NCBI GenBank assembly: GCA_964369915.1
Contig: CAYJGG010000011.1
Span: 1 to 44,327 of the forward strand
Direction: 5' to 3'
Source: RGIG3102 sp964369915
GTDB taxonomy: Bacteria > Bacillota > Clostridia > Oscillospirales > Ruminococcaceae
DNA: 44,327 nt
A program made the position numbers and the translations under genes. A model generated the notes under the pieces. It saw only the letters and a list, made by a program, of their open reading frames with translations. It searched no databases and was not told where the DNA came from. Of this stretch, positions 25,175-34,129 are shown one piece after another (the first letter of the stretch is position 1; each line of letters opens with the position of its first letter).

Positions 25175-25945
25175 CTAAGCATCTGGATTCACTTCATAAT
25201 TATAAACTTCGCTATAATATTCATCTAAAGCTTGTTCAACTGCGCCATCTTTTGTAATAATCATTTCAACACGCCTATTCCTCGCTCTACCCTCTGGAGT
25301 TTCGAATGTATCAATAGGATGAAACTGACCATATCCTGTATCAACTAATTTTGCTGGATCTACTATATTTTTTTCTTGCAGATAAACTACAACAACTGCA
25401 GCTCTAGTAGCTGAGAGGACTCTATCTGTGTAAACATTGTTTGGAACGGTAGCTGAAGCTTGTGAAGTGTGTCCTAATACGTGAATTTGTTGAATTGCAT
25501 CTGATGCAGGTGCAATCGCTGTTGCAAATTCATCTAATAGTGCTTGCCCAGCTGGGAGCAAAACAGAGGAATCTCCGTTAAAAAACACACTATCATTAAA
25601 GGTTATAAATTGGTAGCCATCACCTAATGTAATTTGTACATCTGAAGTTTCTTGATATTGATTTGCAACTTCAACAAGGTTATGATATAGTTCTTCAAAT
25701 TGTGCATCAGTCGAGCCTTTCAAAGGATCTTCGCCTTCTTCAAAACTAGAGTCATCAGTTACAATCTGTGAAAATTCATCGACAGCGTCTGGATTTAAAC
25801 TTTTAACAAGATTCATATATTTTGTTTCATCAACAGTTGATATTGAATAAAGTAAAACGAAAAAGCAAAATAGTAGTGTAACTAAATCGCCATATGTACC
25901 CATCCAGTCAGCGCCACCTTCAGCAGCTTTTTTCTTTCTTTGCAC
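25175..25945 (-). CDS. motB: MotB, flagellar stator protein
   Basis: This 256-residue protein has one membrane helix with the proton-binding Asp20 in GTYGDLVTLLFCFFVLLYS, then a C-terminal OmpA-like peptidoglycan domain (VLGHTSQAS and GRARNRRVEMI). The start is GTG with AAAGGGGA upstream. It anchors the stator to the wall. The plug-like acidic region after the helix is long (about 45-85). Confidence 0.95.
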   Translation of the reverse strand: MQRKKKAAEGGADWMGTYGDLVTLLFCFFVLLYSISTVDETKYMNLVKSLNPDAVDEFSQIVTDDSSFEEGEDPLKGSTDAQFEELYHNLVEVANQYQETSDVQITLGDGYQFITFNDSVFFNGDSSVLLPAGQALLDEFATAIAPASDAIQQIHVLGHTSQASATVPNNVYTDRVLSATRAAVVVVYLQEKNIVDPAKLVDTGYGQFHPIDTFETPEGRARNRRVEMIITKDGAVEQALDEYYSEVYNYEVNPDA

Positions 25946-25961
25946 AGCTTATCCCCTTTCC

Positions 25962-25987
25962 AATATAAATTATAAATAATTTATATT
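25962..25987 (-). promoter_or_regulatory. AT hairpin in the motA-motB gap
   Basis: AATATAAATTAT and ATAATTTATATT form a 12-bp perfect stem with a 2-base loop in the 74-base gap before motB. It could be a processing or stability element that sets the MotA to MotB ratio, but no U-tract follows. Function unproven. Confidence 0.4.
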
Positions 25988-26019
25988 AATGTTTTATTTT
26001 TATTATGTAACTTTAATAA

Positions 26020-26847
26020 TTATTTTTTCTTGCCTTTTTTACCACCAGCATCTCCGCCGCCTTCGCCTTCACTAGAAAGCAATCTTAATTTTGTTTTTTG
26101 CGGTAGCATTGATGATAATTTTTCTTTTAGGTTTTTTGGGTTTTCTCCTGATTGGATTCCCATAACACCCTCAACAATAATTTGTCTATAAAGAATTTCT
26201 TCTTCATTTCTTATTCTTAATTTTTTTGCTATAGGCATAAATATCAAGTTTGCTAAAATACAACCATAGAAAGTTGTAACCATAGCAATAGACATTGATG
26301 AGCCTAAATCACTAGAAGAACCTGCTGAAAGGTCCATACTAGCTAGCATATTAATAAGACCAACAAGTGTTCCTATCATACCAAAAGCAGGACCAAAGGC
26401 TGCCGCCTTATCATAAATCCCCGCTTCTTCATCATGCCTTGCGTCCATAAATGCAATTTCGCTTTCAAGCATACTTCTAACTTTTTCTGCCTCTGTTGCA
26501 TCTACAACTAACATAATGCCAGTTTTAAAAAATAAATCTTCAAGTTCATTTGCCTTTTCTTCTAATGCTAAAAGACCATTTTTTCTTGCTATTTGAGCAA
26601 ATTCAACTAAAGATTCAATAACTGGTTCTGGCTCAAAATCTTTACCTTTTAATAACTTTGGAAAGTGTTTTGCTGTGTTCATTAACGTTGGAAGTGGATA
26701 AGATGCTATAACTGCAGCTAATGTACCCCCAACAACTATCATAATACTTGCAGGATCAAAGAAGTTCATTACATCGCCACTTAATAGTATTGAAACTACA
26801 ATAAGAACTGCACCAAGAACTATACCAAAAATTGTTGTAATATCCAT
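26020..26847 (-). CDS. motA: MotA, flagellar stator protein
   Basis: This 275-residue protein has four membrane helices and the MotA/TolQ domain; the conserved cytoplasmic loop includes a RxxxExxR type region (VDATEAEKVRSMLESEI). It pairs with MotB to form the ion channel that drives rotation. The C-terminal tail is charged and Gly/Lys-rich. It starts 3 bases after flbD. Confidence 0.95.
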   Translation of the reverse strand: MDITTIFGIVLGAVLIVVSILLSGDVMNFFDPASIMIVVGGTLAAVIASYPLPTLMNTAKHFPKLLKGKDFEPEPVIESLVEFAQIARKNGLLALEEKANELEDLFFKTGIMLVVDATEAEKVRSMLESEIAFMDARHDEEAGIYDKAAAFGPAFGMIGTLVGLINMLASMDLSAGSSSDLGSSMSIAMVTTFYGCILANLIFMPIAKKLRIRNEEEILYRQIIVEGVMGIQSGENPKNLKEKLSSMLPQKTKLRLLSSEGEGGGDAGGKKGKKK

Positions 26848-26850
26848 TTA

Positions 26851-27054
26851 TTATCCCTCCAGTTTTTGCACAAGATTACCGCAACTTCTTTTGTATTGAA
26901 TAATCTTTTGAATTATTATGTCTTTACTTTCTTCTACAATATGATATCGCCCGTTAACCATAATAATTTTTGATTCCGGGATAATTTCAATGTATTCCAT
27001 TTGATCTGGATTTATTAGTATAATTTCTCCATTTAATTTTGTTAACTCAATCAC
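26851..27054 (-). CDS. flbD: FlbD family protein
   Basis: This 67-residue protein matches the short FlbD family of Firmicutes flagellar operons: IELTKLNGEIILINPDQMEYIE then a TMVNG-like turn and VEESKDIIIQKIIQYKR. Its function is not settled. It starts with GTG and a good AAAGG site. A hairpin (27073-27102) precedes it. Confidence 0.88.
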   Translation of the reverse strand: MIELTKLNGEIILINPDQMEYIEIIPESKIIMVNGRYHIVEESKDIIIQKIIQYKRSCGNLVQKLEG

Positions 27055-27072
27055 AATTTATCACCTTTCCTT

Positions 27073-27102
27073 TATAGCGGCAAATACTACTTTGCCGCTA
27101 TA
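27073..27102 (-). promoter_or_regulatory. GC-rich hairpin between flgE and flbD
   Basis: A 12-bp perfect stem (TATAGCGGCAAA with TTTGCCGCTATA) and a 6-base loop sits in the 68-base gap, on the minus strand followed by AAGGAAAGGTG, the flbD ribosome binding site. With no U-tract, it looks more like a 3'-end stabiliser for the flgE message or an RBS-proximal control than a terminator. Confidence 0.5.
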
Positions 27103-27122
27103 TTATTATTACTTAGGTAAAA

Positions 27123-28073
27123 TTATCGTTTCATATTAACTAAAACTTCTAGCATTTCATCTGTTACTGTGATAATTTTACTGTTTGCTTGATAACCTCT
27201 TTGTGTTGTTATCATATCTGCCATATCTGTTGCTAAATCTACGTTCGATTGTTCTAAGTAACCACTTAGAATTTGCCCAACTGCACCACCTGGTGCTAAA
27301 GCTACAACTTGACCTGCGTTTCCGCCGATTTCATATAAGTAGCCTGAAGATTGCTCTAAACCTGCTGGATTTTCAACTGAAGCTAAAGCAACTTGACCAA
27401 TTACAATTGTTGAAGAAGTGTCTATTGTTACACCAGTTATTATACCATCAAGGCCTATTTTAATTTGGCTTAATTGATATCTTTCACCAGGTGCTGTAAT
27501 TGTTGGCGGAGTTGTTGAATTATCATAAGTAGGTTCTACTTCCCATGGCACTTGAAGTGCGTGTAACGTTTCATCATCCATAACAGTAGGCTCATCCGTA
27601 TCATCAGCTGTTGGATTAAAGCCATAAACATAGTTACCTTGATTATCAACTAAGTATCCATTATCATCAAGTGTTAAAACGCCAACTCTTGATAATTGTA
27701 GAGCTGATCCATCTAGTTCTTCAAAATTAACACCAGCAGATACCATTGGTCCTACTATAAAAAATCCTGTACCATTAATCATAAAATCTGATGCAGAACC
27801 TGTGTAAGCTCTACCACCTTGTGTGTAGTTTGTTGAAATTGATCCTAGGTTTACACCGTAGCCTAGCTGTGAGGCATTAACACCACCAGTTTGGTTTTCG
27901 GCATCATTACCACCTGTTGAATTTACAACATTTTGATAAAGAGCATCTTGGAAGTTTGCACTTCTTGATTTGTAGCCCCATGTGTTTACATTTGCGATGT
28001 TATTAGAAATAACGTCCATTTTTGATTGGTGTGTACGCAATCCAGCGATTGCAGCAAACATTGATTTAACCAT
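27123..28073 (-). CDS. flgE: FlgE, flagellar hook protein
   Basis: This 316-residue protein begins MVKSMFAAIAGLRTHQSKMD with NNIANVNTWGYKS and ends SGYLEQSNVDLATDMADMITTQRGYQANSK, the hook-protein ends. It is shorter than many FlgE proteins (about 400), with a small central domain. It forms the hook and is the export substrate measured by FliK. Hairpins flank the gene on both sides. Confidence 0.93.
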   Translation of the reverse strand: MVKSMFAAIAGLRTHQSKMDVISNNIANVNTWGYKSRSANFQDALYQNVVNSTGGNDAENQTGGVNASQLGYGVNLGSISTNYTQGGRAYTGSASDFMINGTGFFIVGPMVSAGVNFEELDGSALQLSRVGVLTLDDNGYLVDNQGNYVYGFNPTADDTDEPTVMDDETLHALQVPWEVEPTYDNSTTPPTITAPGERYQLSQIKIGLDGIITGVTIDTSSTIVIGQVALASVENPAGLEQSSGYLYEIGGNAGQVVALAPGGAVGQILSGYLEQSNVDLATDMADMITTQRGYQANSKIITVTDEMLEVLVNMKR

Positions 28074-28115
28074 TATAAGTTCCTTTCTTTTATTATAGAA
28101 CTTCGTGAATTAATC

Positions 28116-28144
28116 TTAAATTAAATCATTCGGATTTAATTTAA
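28116..28144 (-). promoter_or_regulatory. Hairpin upstream of flgE
   Basis: TTAAATTAAATC and GATTTAATTTAA form a 12-bp perfect stem around ATTCG. It lies about 45 bases before the flgE start, preceded on the minus strand by a short GC-rich run (GCTGGACCGTTATGGGGGC). The role is unknown. Confidence 0.4.
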
Positions 28145-28164
28145 AGCCCCCATAACGGTCCAGC

Positions 28165-28581
28165 TTATAAAATAATTGCACTGTCTATATTTGTAAAAAT
28201 GTTATTTTTCATTTCAGCCTGATTCATAGTTGTTACCACCATATTGTTTGGAACATTAACTATAAACGCTGATTCTGGACTGATTATAACCACGTCTTTT
28301 GCACCCTTACTTCTAGCTTTTTCAACAGCAGCATTTAAATCATTTTGAAGATTTTGATTTACATCAATTCCTCTTTCATTCATTCTATTAATTGCATGCT
28401 TTGAAAATTGCAATGAAGAAGATTCTAATTCTTTATTTAGGATATCTGTAAAGCTTAATTCTTGAGTATTAACTCCATTTACAGTATCACTTTTTGAATT
28501 TATTAATGATTTCACACTTTGTGTTTGCAATTGATGTGCGAGCATTAAATCATTAATATTTTTTAGTGAGTCTATTGCCAT
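28165..28581 (-). CDS. TIGR02530 family flagellar operon protein
   Basis: This 138-residue protein has the family core KHAINRMNERGIDVNQNLQNDL (20 kept by position 60-80) and then KDVVIISPESAFIVNVPNNMVVT. It lies between flgD and flgE in many Firmicutes. Its role is not proved, but it is thought to support hook assembly. No membrane segment is seen. Confidence 0.82.
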   Translation of the reverse strand: MAIDSLKNINDLMLAHQLQTQSVKSLINSKSDTVNGVNTQELSFTDILNKELESSSLQFSKHAINRMNERGIDVNQNLQNDLNAAVEKARSKGAKDVVIISPESAFIVNVPNNMVVTTMNQAEMKNNIFTNIDSAIIL

Positions 28582-28621
28582 AGATAACTCCTTTCACTTA
28601 TTTTAAGGAGTTATAGTTGTT

Positions 28622-29197
28622 TTAAGGTGTAGTGTCTGTTTCTGTTTCTGTGCTTGTGTCTGTGTCTGTACTAGTATCTACATCTATATCAGTATCTACG
28701 TCTGTATCTGTATCTACATCTGTATCAGTACCTGTATCAGTGTCTGTTTCGCCATCAATTTCTGGAACACTACCAATGCCCATAACTTGGCTAACACTAT
28801 ACTGTTTTCCATTAACTACTATTGTTGGATAAGAGCCTAAACTCACTCCTTCAACAACGCCTTTAACAGTTCCTAAATATGCGCCTGTTTCGTCGTCTAC
28901 CTCTGCAACTGTAACTTCTTGTCCCATTAGCGATGTCGCATAACTTGTTAAGTTTGAATATGTTAATTCTTGAATTGCTGCCACCATATCCATCGTTGCG
29001 TCCATCATTTCCATTTGTGCCATTTGTGCTATCATTTCACTACTATCCATTGGATTATCTGCATCTTGATATCTTAATTGAGCAGCTAAAAGCTCATAGA
29101 AATCTTGCATTTCCAATGTGCTTGAGGATGTTGCCGTGCCCGTTAGAGTAGAAACATAGTCTGCACTAGTAACACCTGTAAATTGTATATTGCTCAT
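28622..29197 (-). CDS. flgD: FlgD, hook cap protein
   Basis: This 191-residue protein has the N-terminal QDFYELLAAQLRYQDADNPMD motif (positions 31-51) and the QMEMMDATMDM helix. It caps the growing hook. The core is followed by about 45 residues made almost only of Thr and Asp (units TD, VDTD), an acidic tail absent from most FlgD proteins. The tail is encoded by a 6-base repeat. Confidence 0.93.
   Translation of the reverse strand: MSNIQFTGVTSADYVSTLTGTATSSSTLEMQDFYELLAAQLRYQDADNPMDSSEMIAQMAQMEMMDATMDMVAAIQELTYSNLTSYATSLMGQEVTVAEVDDETGAYLGTVKGVVEGVSLGSYPTIVVNGKQYSVSQVMGIGSVPEIDGETDTDTGTDTDVDTDTDVDTDIDVDTSTDTDTSTETETDTTP
28628..28748. repeat. Six-base tandem repeat coding an acidic FlgD tail
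   Basis: Degenerate units of the type (A/G)TCT(G/A)T repeat about 20 times, in frame, giving alternating Thr and Asp. The pattern is prone to slippage in multiples of six bases, so the tail length may vary between strains. Confidence 0.8.
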
Positions 29198-29208
29198 AGT
29201 GTTCTCCT

Positions 29209-30204
29209 TTACAAATCCATAAGTCCTAGCCTTAAATACTGCAAGAACTCTTGTGAATTTTCAGTTTCATTTTTGTTTTGGTCTTCGTTTTGCTGATTTT
29301 GCCCATTATTATTATCGTGATGTTCGCTTTGATTATCAAGATAATCACTTTTTGGACTTTCAAGAATAACTTGAGTTTCTTGTCCGGTTTTGTTTTGAAG
29401 TATTAAAGCTAAATCATCTGCACCTCTTTGCACAGCATCTAAAGCTTTTAAATCACTACAAATAATCGAAACAATGCTTTTACCATCTTCAAAACTTGCC
29501 TTAATTGTTAATAAGCCTAAATTTTCTGGGTTTAACTGAATTACAAAATCAGTTTTTCCATTTGCAACATTATCTGCTATTAAATTATTAATTTCATTAA
29601 CATATTCAGGGCTCATCGCTTGATTAACTACTGAAGATTTATTTACTAAAACTTCATTTACCACGCTAGCATTTTGAGTGTTTTGTGGTGTTATAACTTG
29701 AATTTCACTATCTTGCGTTTTTAAATTAGATTTTAAATCAGTTTTACTAGATTTTCCTTCGCTTATTAATGAACTTATTTTATCCATTAATTCTTTTGGA
29801 ATTTCCGCAGTGGTTTTTAAAAGATTTACATCTAAAATTTTGATTTCTGATTGTGAGTTTTCATTTGCGGATGCTATTTCTATAAGATTTAAATTCGTTT
29901 GATTTTCTTCAGTTGATACTAATAATACATTTTCAGAATTCACTGCTTTTTCACCTTGATTTTTAATATTATTTAGTATTTCTTGAATATTTGGCATTAA
30001 TAAAATTGCCGAATTTTCTAAATTTAATTCATTTTCACCCTCAGTGTTATCTTGCTTTTTAGGCTCATCTTTTTTTGCTTCACTAGCTTTTTGCTCTGTT
30101 TTTAAAACTTCACTGAAATCTTTTTCGTTTTGGCTTGTGTCTTTAACATTTGAAGTAGTTTTCGAAGTGGTTTGAGATAAGGTTTGCACGATATTCACTT
30201 GCAT
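29209..30204 (-). CDS. fliK: FliK, hook-length control protein
   Basis: This 331-residue protein has a polar, low-complexity N-terminal part and a FliK C-terminal domain (about 210-280, with FVIQLNPENLGLLTIKASF). FliK measures the hook and triggers the FlhB switch. It starts 57 bases after fliJ and is followed by flgD after 11 bases. Confidence 0.85.
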   Translation of the reverse strand: MQVNIVQTLSQTTSKTTSNVKDTSQNEKDFSEVLKTEQKASEAKKDEPKKQDNTEGENELNLENSAILLMPNIQEILNNIKNQGEKAVNSENVLLVSTEENQTNLNLIEIASANENSQSEIKILDVNLLKTTAEIPKELMDKISSLISEGKSSKTDLKSNLKTQDSEIQVITPQNTQNASVVNEVLVNKSSVVNQAMSPEYVNEINNLIADNVANGKTDFVIQLNPENLGLLTIKASFEDGKSIVSIICSDLKALDAVQRGADDLALILQNKTGQETQVILESPKSDYLDNQSEHHDNNNGQNQQNEDQNKNETENSQEFLQYLRLGLMDL

Positions 30205-30261
30205 ATCTTGTCCTCCTTTCTTTATTACTATTTATAGTTATCTAAAATTAGAAACCTAATT

Positions 30262-30723
30262 TTAGCTACTAACTGAATCATTCATAAATTTTGAAGTTGC
30301 TACAAATTCTTCTATAAAAGTCTCTTCTTTTTTTAAAATTTCTTTATTATACTCATCTATTTTTTTCTCTTTGAGTTTTGTAATAGTTTTTGTTTCTTTT
30401 TGAGCTTCTATAACTTCATCTCTTTTCTTGTCTTCTTTAATTTTAAGCGATTGTATAATTTGATTTTGCCTTTTAATTTTATAAGTTGTATTTAATAAAT
30501 ACCCCTCATAAAAATTAATTGTAAGTATTGTGCATCCAGAAGCTTTTTCTTCTTCAAATTTTAAAGAGTACATTCTATGCTCTTCTTCTAATGTTTGAAG
30601 CTTTTTTTCTTCATTTTGAACTGTTTGTATAATTTCAGCAAGCTCAATTTTTAAGTTTTCTTCTATCTGCTCTTTATAAGTTAACACTTTATCCAAAGAA
30701 AAGTTAAATTTTTTCATCTGCAC
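30262..30723 (-). CDS. fliJ: FliJ, export chaperone escort and stalk
   Basis: This 153-residue protein is nearly all coiled coil with the FliJ start (FSLDKVLTYKEQIEENLKIEL). It links the FliI ring with FlhA and helps in chaperone recycling. It follows fliI, as usual. Confidence 0.85.
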   Translation of the reverse strand: MQMKKFNFSLDKVLTYKEQIEENLKIELAEIIQTVQNEEKKLQTLEEEHRMYSLKFEEEKASGCTILTINFYEGYLLNTTYKIKRQNQIIQSLKIKEDKKRDEVIEAQKETKTITKLKEKKIDEYNKEILKKEETFIEEFVATSKFMNDSVSS

Positions 30724-30764
30724 CCCACCCTATATTATATATATAAATACATTAATTATATAAA

Positions 30765-32066
30765 TTAATTATTTAATATGCTTTGCATCTCTCTTAAAAC
30801 ATCTTCTTTTGAAACATTTTCTTCTATATTCTGTTTTAAAAATGAATTAACTTTATCTATTTTACTAATTGCATGTGAGAGTTTTGGATTTGTGCCTTCT
30901 TTAAATGCTCCTATTGAAATAAGATCCTCGTTTTGAAAGTAAATGCTAGTTATATCCCTTATTTTTGAAGCTAAATCTTGATGCTCCTCTGAGGCGATAT
31001 TCACCATTACACGAGATATACTTGCATTTATGTCTATTGCCGGAAAATGATTTGCGTTTGCAAGTTTTCTACTTAAAACTATATGTCCATCTAATATACC
31101 ACGAGCAGTATCTGAAATTGGCTCATTTGTATCATCACCTTCAACTAAAACTGTGTAAATTCCAGTTATAGAACCATTTTGAAAGTTCCCTGAACGTTCT
31201 AAAAGTTTTGGGAATTCCGCATATATTGATGGTGTATATCCTCTAGCTACTGGCGGTTCACCCGTTGCAAGACCGATTTCTCTTTGCGCCATTGCAAACC
31301 TTGTTAATGAATCCATCATAAGTAAAACATCTTTGCCTTGGTCTTTAAAATATTCTGCAATAGTTGTAGCCACCATTGGGCATTTCATTCTCAGCATAGC
31401 AGGTTGATCAGAAGTTGCCACAACGAGTATTGTTTTTTTCATACCCTCTGGCCCTAAATCTTTTTCAACAAATTCTCTAACTTCTCTGCCACGCTCGCCC
31501 ACAAGTGCTATAACATTTATATCTGCTTTAACATTTCTTGCAATCATTCCAAGAAGTGTACTTTTACCAACACCACTTCCTGAAAAAATCCCAATTCTCT
31601 GCCCTTTTCCAACTGTGTTAAGCCCGTCTATTGCTCTTATTCCTAAATGCAATTCCTCTCTTATAGGAGGCCTATCTAAGGGATTAATTTTAGGATTTTC
31701 AACATAGCAATATTCTTTTGTTCTAATTTCGCCTTTGCCATCAATAGGATTTCCTAAAGCGTCTATTATTCTGCCTTGTAAAGCGTTTCCAACAGGAATT
31801 CTTAATCTTTTTTTTGTGTTTCTAACAAAGCTATCTGTTCCAATTCCTGGCGTATCTTCATATGCCATTAACTGCACTTTATCTCCATTAAATCCAACTA
31901 CTTCTGCTGGCACTTGCTTTTTTTCTTTATCATTATAAATAAGAACTAAATCTCCAATATTAGCCCCTGCCCCAGAAGCCGTCATCGACATCCCAGTGAT
32001 GTTTTCAATTTTCCCTATATAACTTGTTGTTTCTGATTTTAAAATCAAATCTTTTAAATCTTTCAA
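30765..32066 (-). CDS. fliI: FliI, flagellar export ATPase
   Basis: This 433-residue protein has Walker A GSGVGKST at residues 163-170, a Walker B LLMMDSLTRFA strand, and the GEPPVARGYTPSIYAEFPKL motif (positions around 271-290) typical of FliI. It hydrolyses ATP to help unfold and load substrates. Length is standard. Confidence 0.97.
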   Translation of the reverse strand: MKDLKDLILKSETTSYIGKIENITGMSMTASGAGANIGDLVLIYNDKEKKQVPAEVVGFNGDKVQLMAYEDTPGIGTDSFVRNTKKRLRIPVGNALQGRIIDALGNPIDGKGEIRTKEYCYVENPKINPLDRPPIREELHLGIRAIDGLNTVGKGQRIGIFSGSGVGKSTLLGMIARNVKADINVIALVGERGREVREFVEKDLGPEGMKKTILVVATSDQPAMLRMKCPMVATTIAEYFKDQGKDVLLMMDSLTRFAMAQREIGLATGEPPVARGYTPSIYAEFPKLLERSGNFQNGSITGIYTVLVEGDDTNEPISDTARGILDGHIVLSRKLANANHFPAIDINASISRVMVNIASEEHQDLASKIRDITSIYFQNEDLISIGAFKEGTNPKLSHAISKIDKVNSFLKQNIEENVSKEDVLREMQSILNN

Positions 32067-32089
32067 CCTTAGAAAACACCCCTCTTTTA

Positions 32090-32998
32090 TTAATTTGAAC
32101 CTTTTATTATATCTCTAATATTATCAACTTGAGTTTTTACACTGATATCCATTGTTCCATTTGGAGTTTCTATAATACATGTCCCATCTTCATCGGCTTG
32201 CATTATAATTACTTTTACATTATCGGCAAGTCTTGAAAGTTTTTCTAAAAATTCTGCATCGCCTTTAATATTAACAGCTTCATCTGTATGACCTATGTAA
32301 ATTTTAGCCCAAGAAGATTTTTTCATTTTTTCTGTTGCTTCAAGAATCATCTTTTCGATAATGTCTTTTGAAGATTTAAAGCTCGTTAAAGCTATTTTTT
32401 CTCCTATTGATATAGAAATTTCTTTTAATTCTTCAATATGTTTTTCTAAAATTCTATCTTTTTCTATATCAAGGAGTTTTATCTCTCTTGCAACATTATA
32501 TTTTAATTCATCAACTTCGCTTCTAACTTCTACTTTAGCTCTTTCATAAGCATCTTTTTTACCTTGCTTAAAGCCGTCTTGTTTTCCTGAATCAAAGCCT
32601 ACACTATACGCTTTTGCTTTGATGCTTTCAGCTTCATCTTTTGCACTTTGAGTTATTGCAAGAGCTTCTTCTTTTGCTTTATTTAAAATCTCAACTTCTT
32701 TCATTTGAGTTTTTACCATAAGAGATAACACTTCATTTTCTTCTGTTTTATCTTGACTAGAATTGTTTTGAATATCTAAAATTTCTTGAAATTCTTGATT
32801 TTCTTCATCTACACTAAGTATTTCATCTTGTGTATCTTCATTTTCATCTAATTCTAAATCAACTTTTTCAAATTCAAAAGTTTTTTCTTGATTGTCTTTA
32901 CTTATATCTTCATCAAAGTTAGTTGCAAAGTTTATAAATGATTTAAAAGAATCTGTTTTATTCTCACTATTAGAATCTTTTTTAATTATCCTAGACAA
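32090..32998 (-). CDS. fliH: FliH, FliI regulator
   Basis: This 302-residue protein has an acidic N-terminal third (DE-rich), a long helical part (100-200) with GKQDGFKQGKKDAYERAK, and a C-terminal FliH domain. It overlaps fliG by eight bases and precedes fliI. The acidic front extension is longer than in most FliH. Confidence 0.85.
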   Translation of the reverse strand: MSRIIKKDSNSENKTDSFKSFINFATNFDEDISKDNQEKTFEFEKVDLELDENEDTQDEILSVDEENQEFQEILDIQNNSSQDKTEENEVLSLMVKTQMKEVEILNKAKEEALAITQSAKDEAESIKAKAYSVGFDSGKQDGFKQGKKDAYERAKVEVRSEVDELKYNVAREIKLLDIEKDRILEKHIEELKEISISIGEKIALTSFKSSKDIIEKMILEATEKMKKSSWAKIYIGHTDEAVNIKGDAEFLEKLSRLADNVKVIIMQADEDGTCIIETPNGTMDISVKTQVDNIRDIIKGSN

Positions 32999-34079
32999 TT
33001 ATATCATCCTTCCCGCCTTTACCTATAATCAATTCGCCTTCTTCGTCTAGTTTTCTTATAATTCCAACAATTTTTTGTTGTGCTGCTTCAACATCACGAA
33101 GTTTTAAATTGAAAGTAATTTCTAAATCTGATTGAACTGTTTCTGCTTGCCTTGAAGACATATTTGCAAAGAATGTGTTCATCATATCTTGGCTTGCATT
33201 TTTCAGTGCATAAACGATGTCTTTAATATCACATTCTCTAATGAATCTTTGAATAGAATGAGCGTCCATTTCAAGGATATCTTCAAATATAAACATTCTT
33301 TTTCTGATTTCTTCTGCAAGAATTGGATTTTCTTTTTCCATTTCATCAAAGATATATTTTTCATTGCTTCTATCCATATTGTTCATAACATCTGCTATAT
33401 AATCTATACCGCCAACTGTTGTAAAGTCGGTAGAAACAATGCTATCAAATTTCTTAACTAGCTGATTTTCAACAATCTTAATTACATCTGGAGATGCACT
33501 ATCCATAGTTGCAATACTTTCAACAACCTTAATTCTTTTTTCATCTGGAAGTTCTGCTATTAAAGCTGCAGCTTGAGAAGGATCGCAATAAGAAAGAATT
33601 AACGCAACAGCCTGAGGTCTTTCTCTTTGAATAACTGAGAATATACTCTTTGTATCCATCTTTGAAATAAAATCAAATGAACGTTTTTCTAAATGCCTTG
33701 TCATTTTCTTTAAAAGCTCTGCTGCAGTTACTGCTCCGTATGTTTTCTCTAAAACCTGTCTTGCATAATCAAGACCACCTTCAGTTACCACTTTTTGAGT
33801 TAAACAAGAAGTATAAAATTCATCTAGTATAAGCGCTGTTTCATCTGCTGAAACAAAGCCTAATCTCGTTACTTCTAATGTTAATTTTTCAACTTCTTCT
33901 TCTGATAAATATTTATAAACTCTTGAGGCATTTTCAGCGCCTAGTGCAGCTACAACGGTAGCCGCTCTTTGCGAGGAGCTTAAATGATCAATAGTTACTT
34001 TGGGTTTTTCTGGCGCGACTTCTACTTCTTCTATTTCCGGCTCTTCTTGAGCTTTTTTAGATTTTTTCTTTTCTGCCAT
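32991..34079 (-). CDS. fliG: FliG, flagellar rotor switch protein
   Basis: This 362-residue protein has three FliG domains. The EHPQ motif appears as ERPQ at 153-156, and the C-terminal torque helix has KNASQDMMNTFFANMSSRQA. A charged 30-residue N-terminal extension (Lys/Glu-rich) lies before the first domain, longer than in Bacillus (338 residues). It binds FliF, FliM and MotA. Confidence 0.96.
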   Translation of the reverse strand: MAEKKKSKKAQEEPEIEEVEVAPEKPKVTIDHLSSSQRAATVVAALGAENASRVYKYLSEEEVEKLTLEVTRLGFVSADETALILDEFYTSCLTQKVVTEGGLDYARQVLEKTYGAVTAAELLKKMTRHLEKRSFDFISKMDTKSIFSVIQRERPQAVALILSYCDPSQAAALIAELPDEKRIKVVESIATMDSASPDVIKIVENQLVKKFDSIVSTDFTTVGGIDYIADVMNNMDRSNEKYIFDEMEKENPILAEEIRKRMFIFEDILEMDAHSIQRFIRECDIKDIVYALKNASQDMMNTFFANMSSRQAETVQSDLEITFNLKLRDVEAAQQKIVGIIRKLDEEGELIIGKGGKDDIIV

Positions 34080-34129
34080 ATCTTCAAAACTTCCTTTCGC
34101 ATAATTTTACAAGTGTAATTTATTCATTA

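Noticed and set aside
28628..28748. Repeat array as CRISPR or satellite
   Set aside because: Six-base units in frame with FlgD, no spacers.
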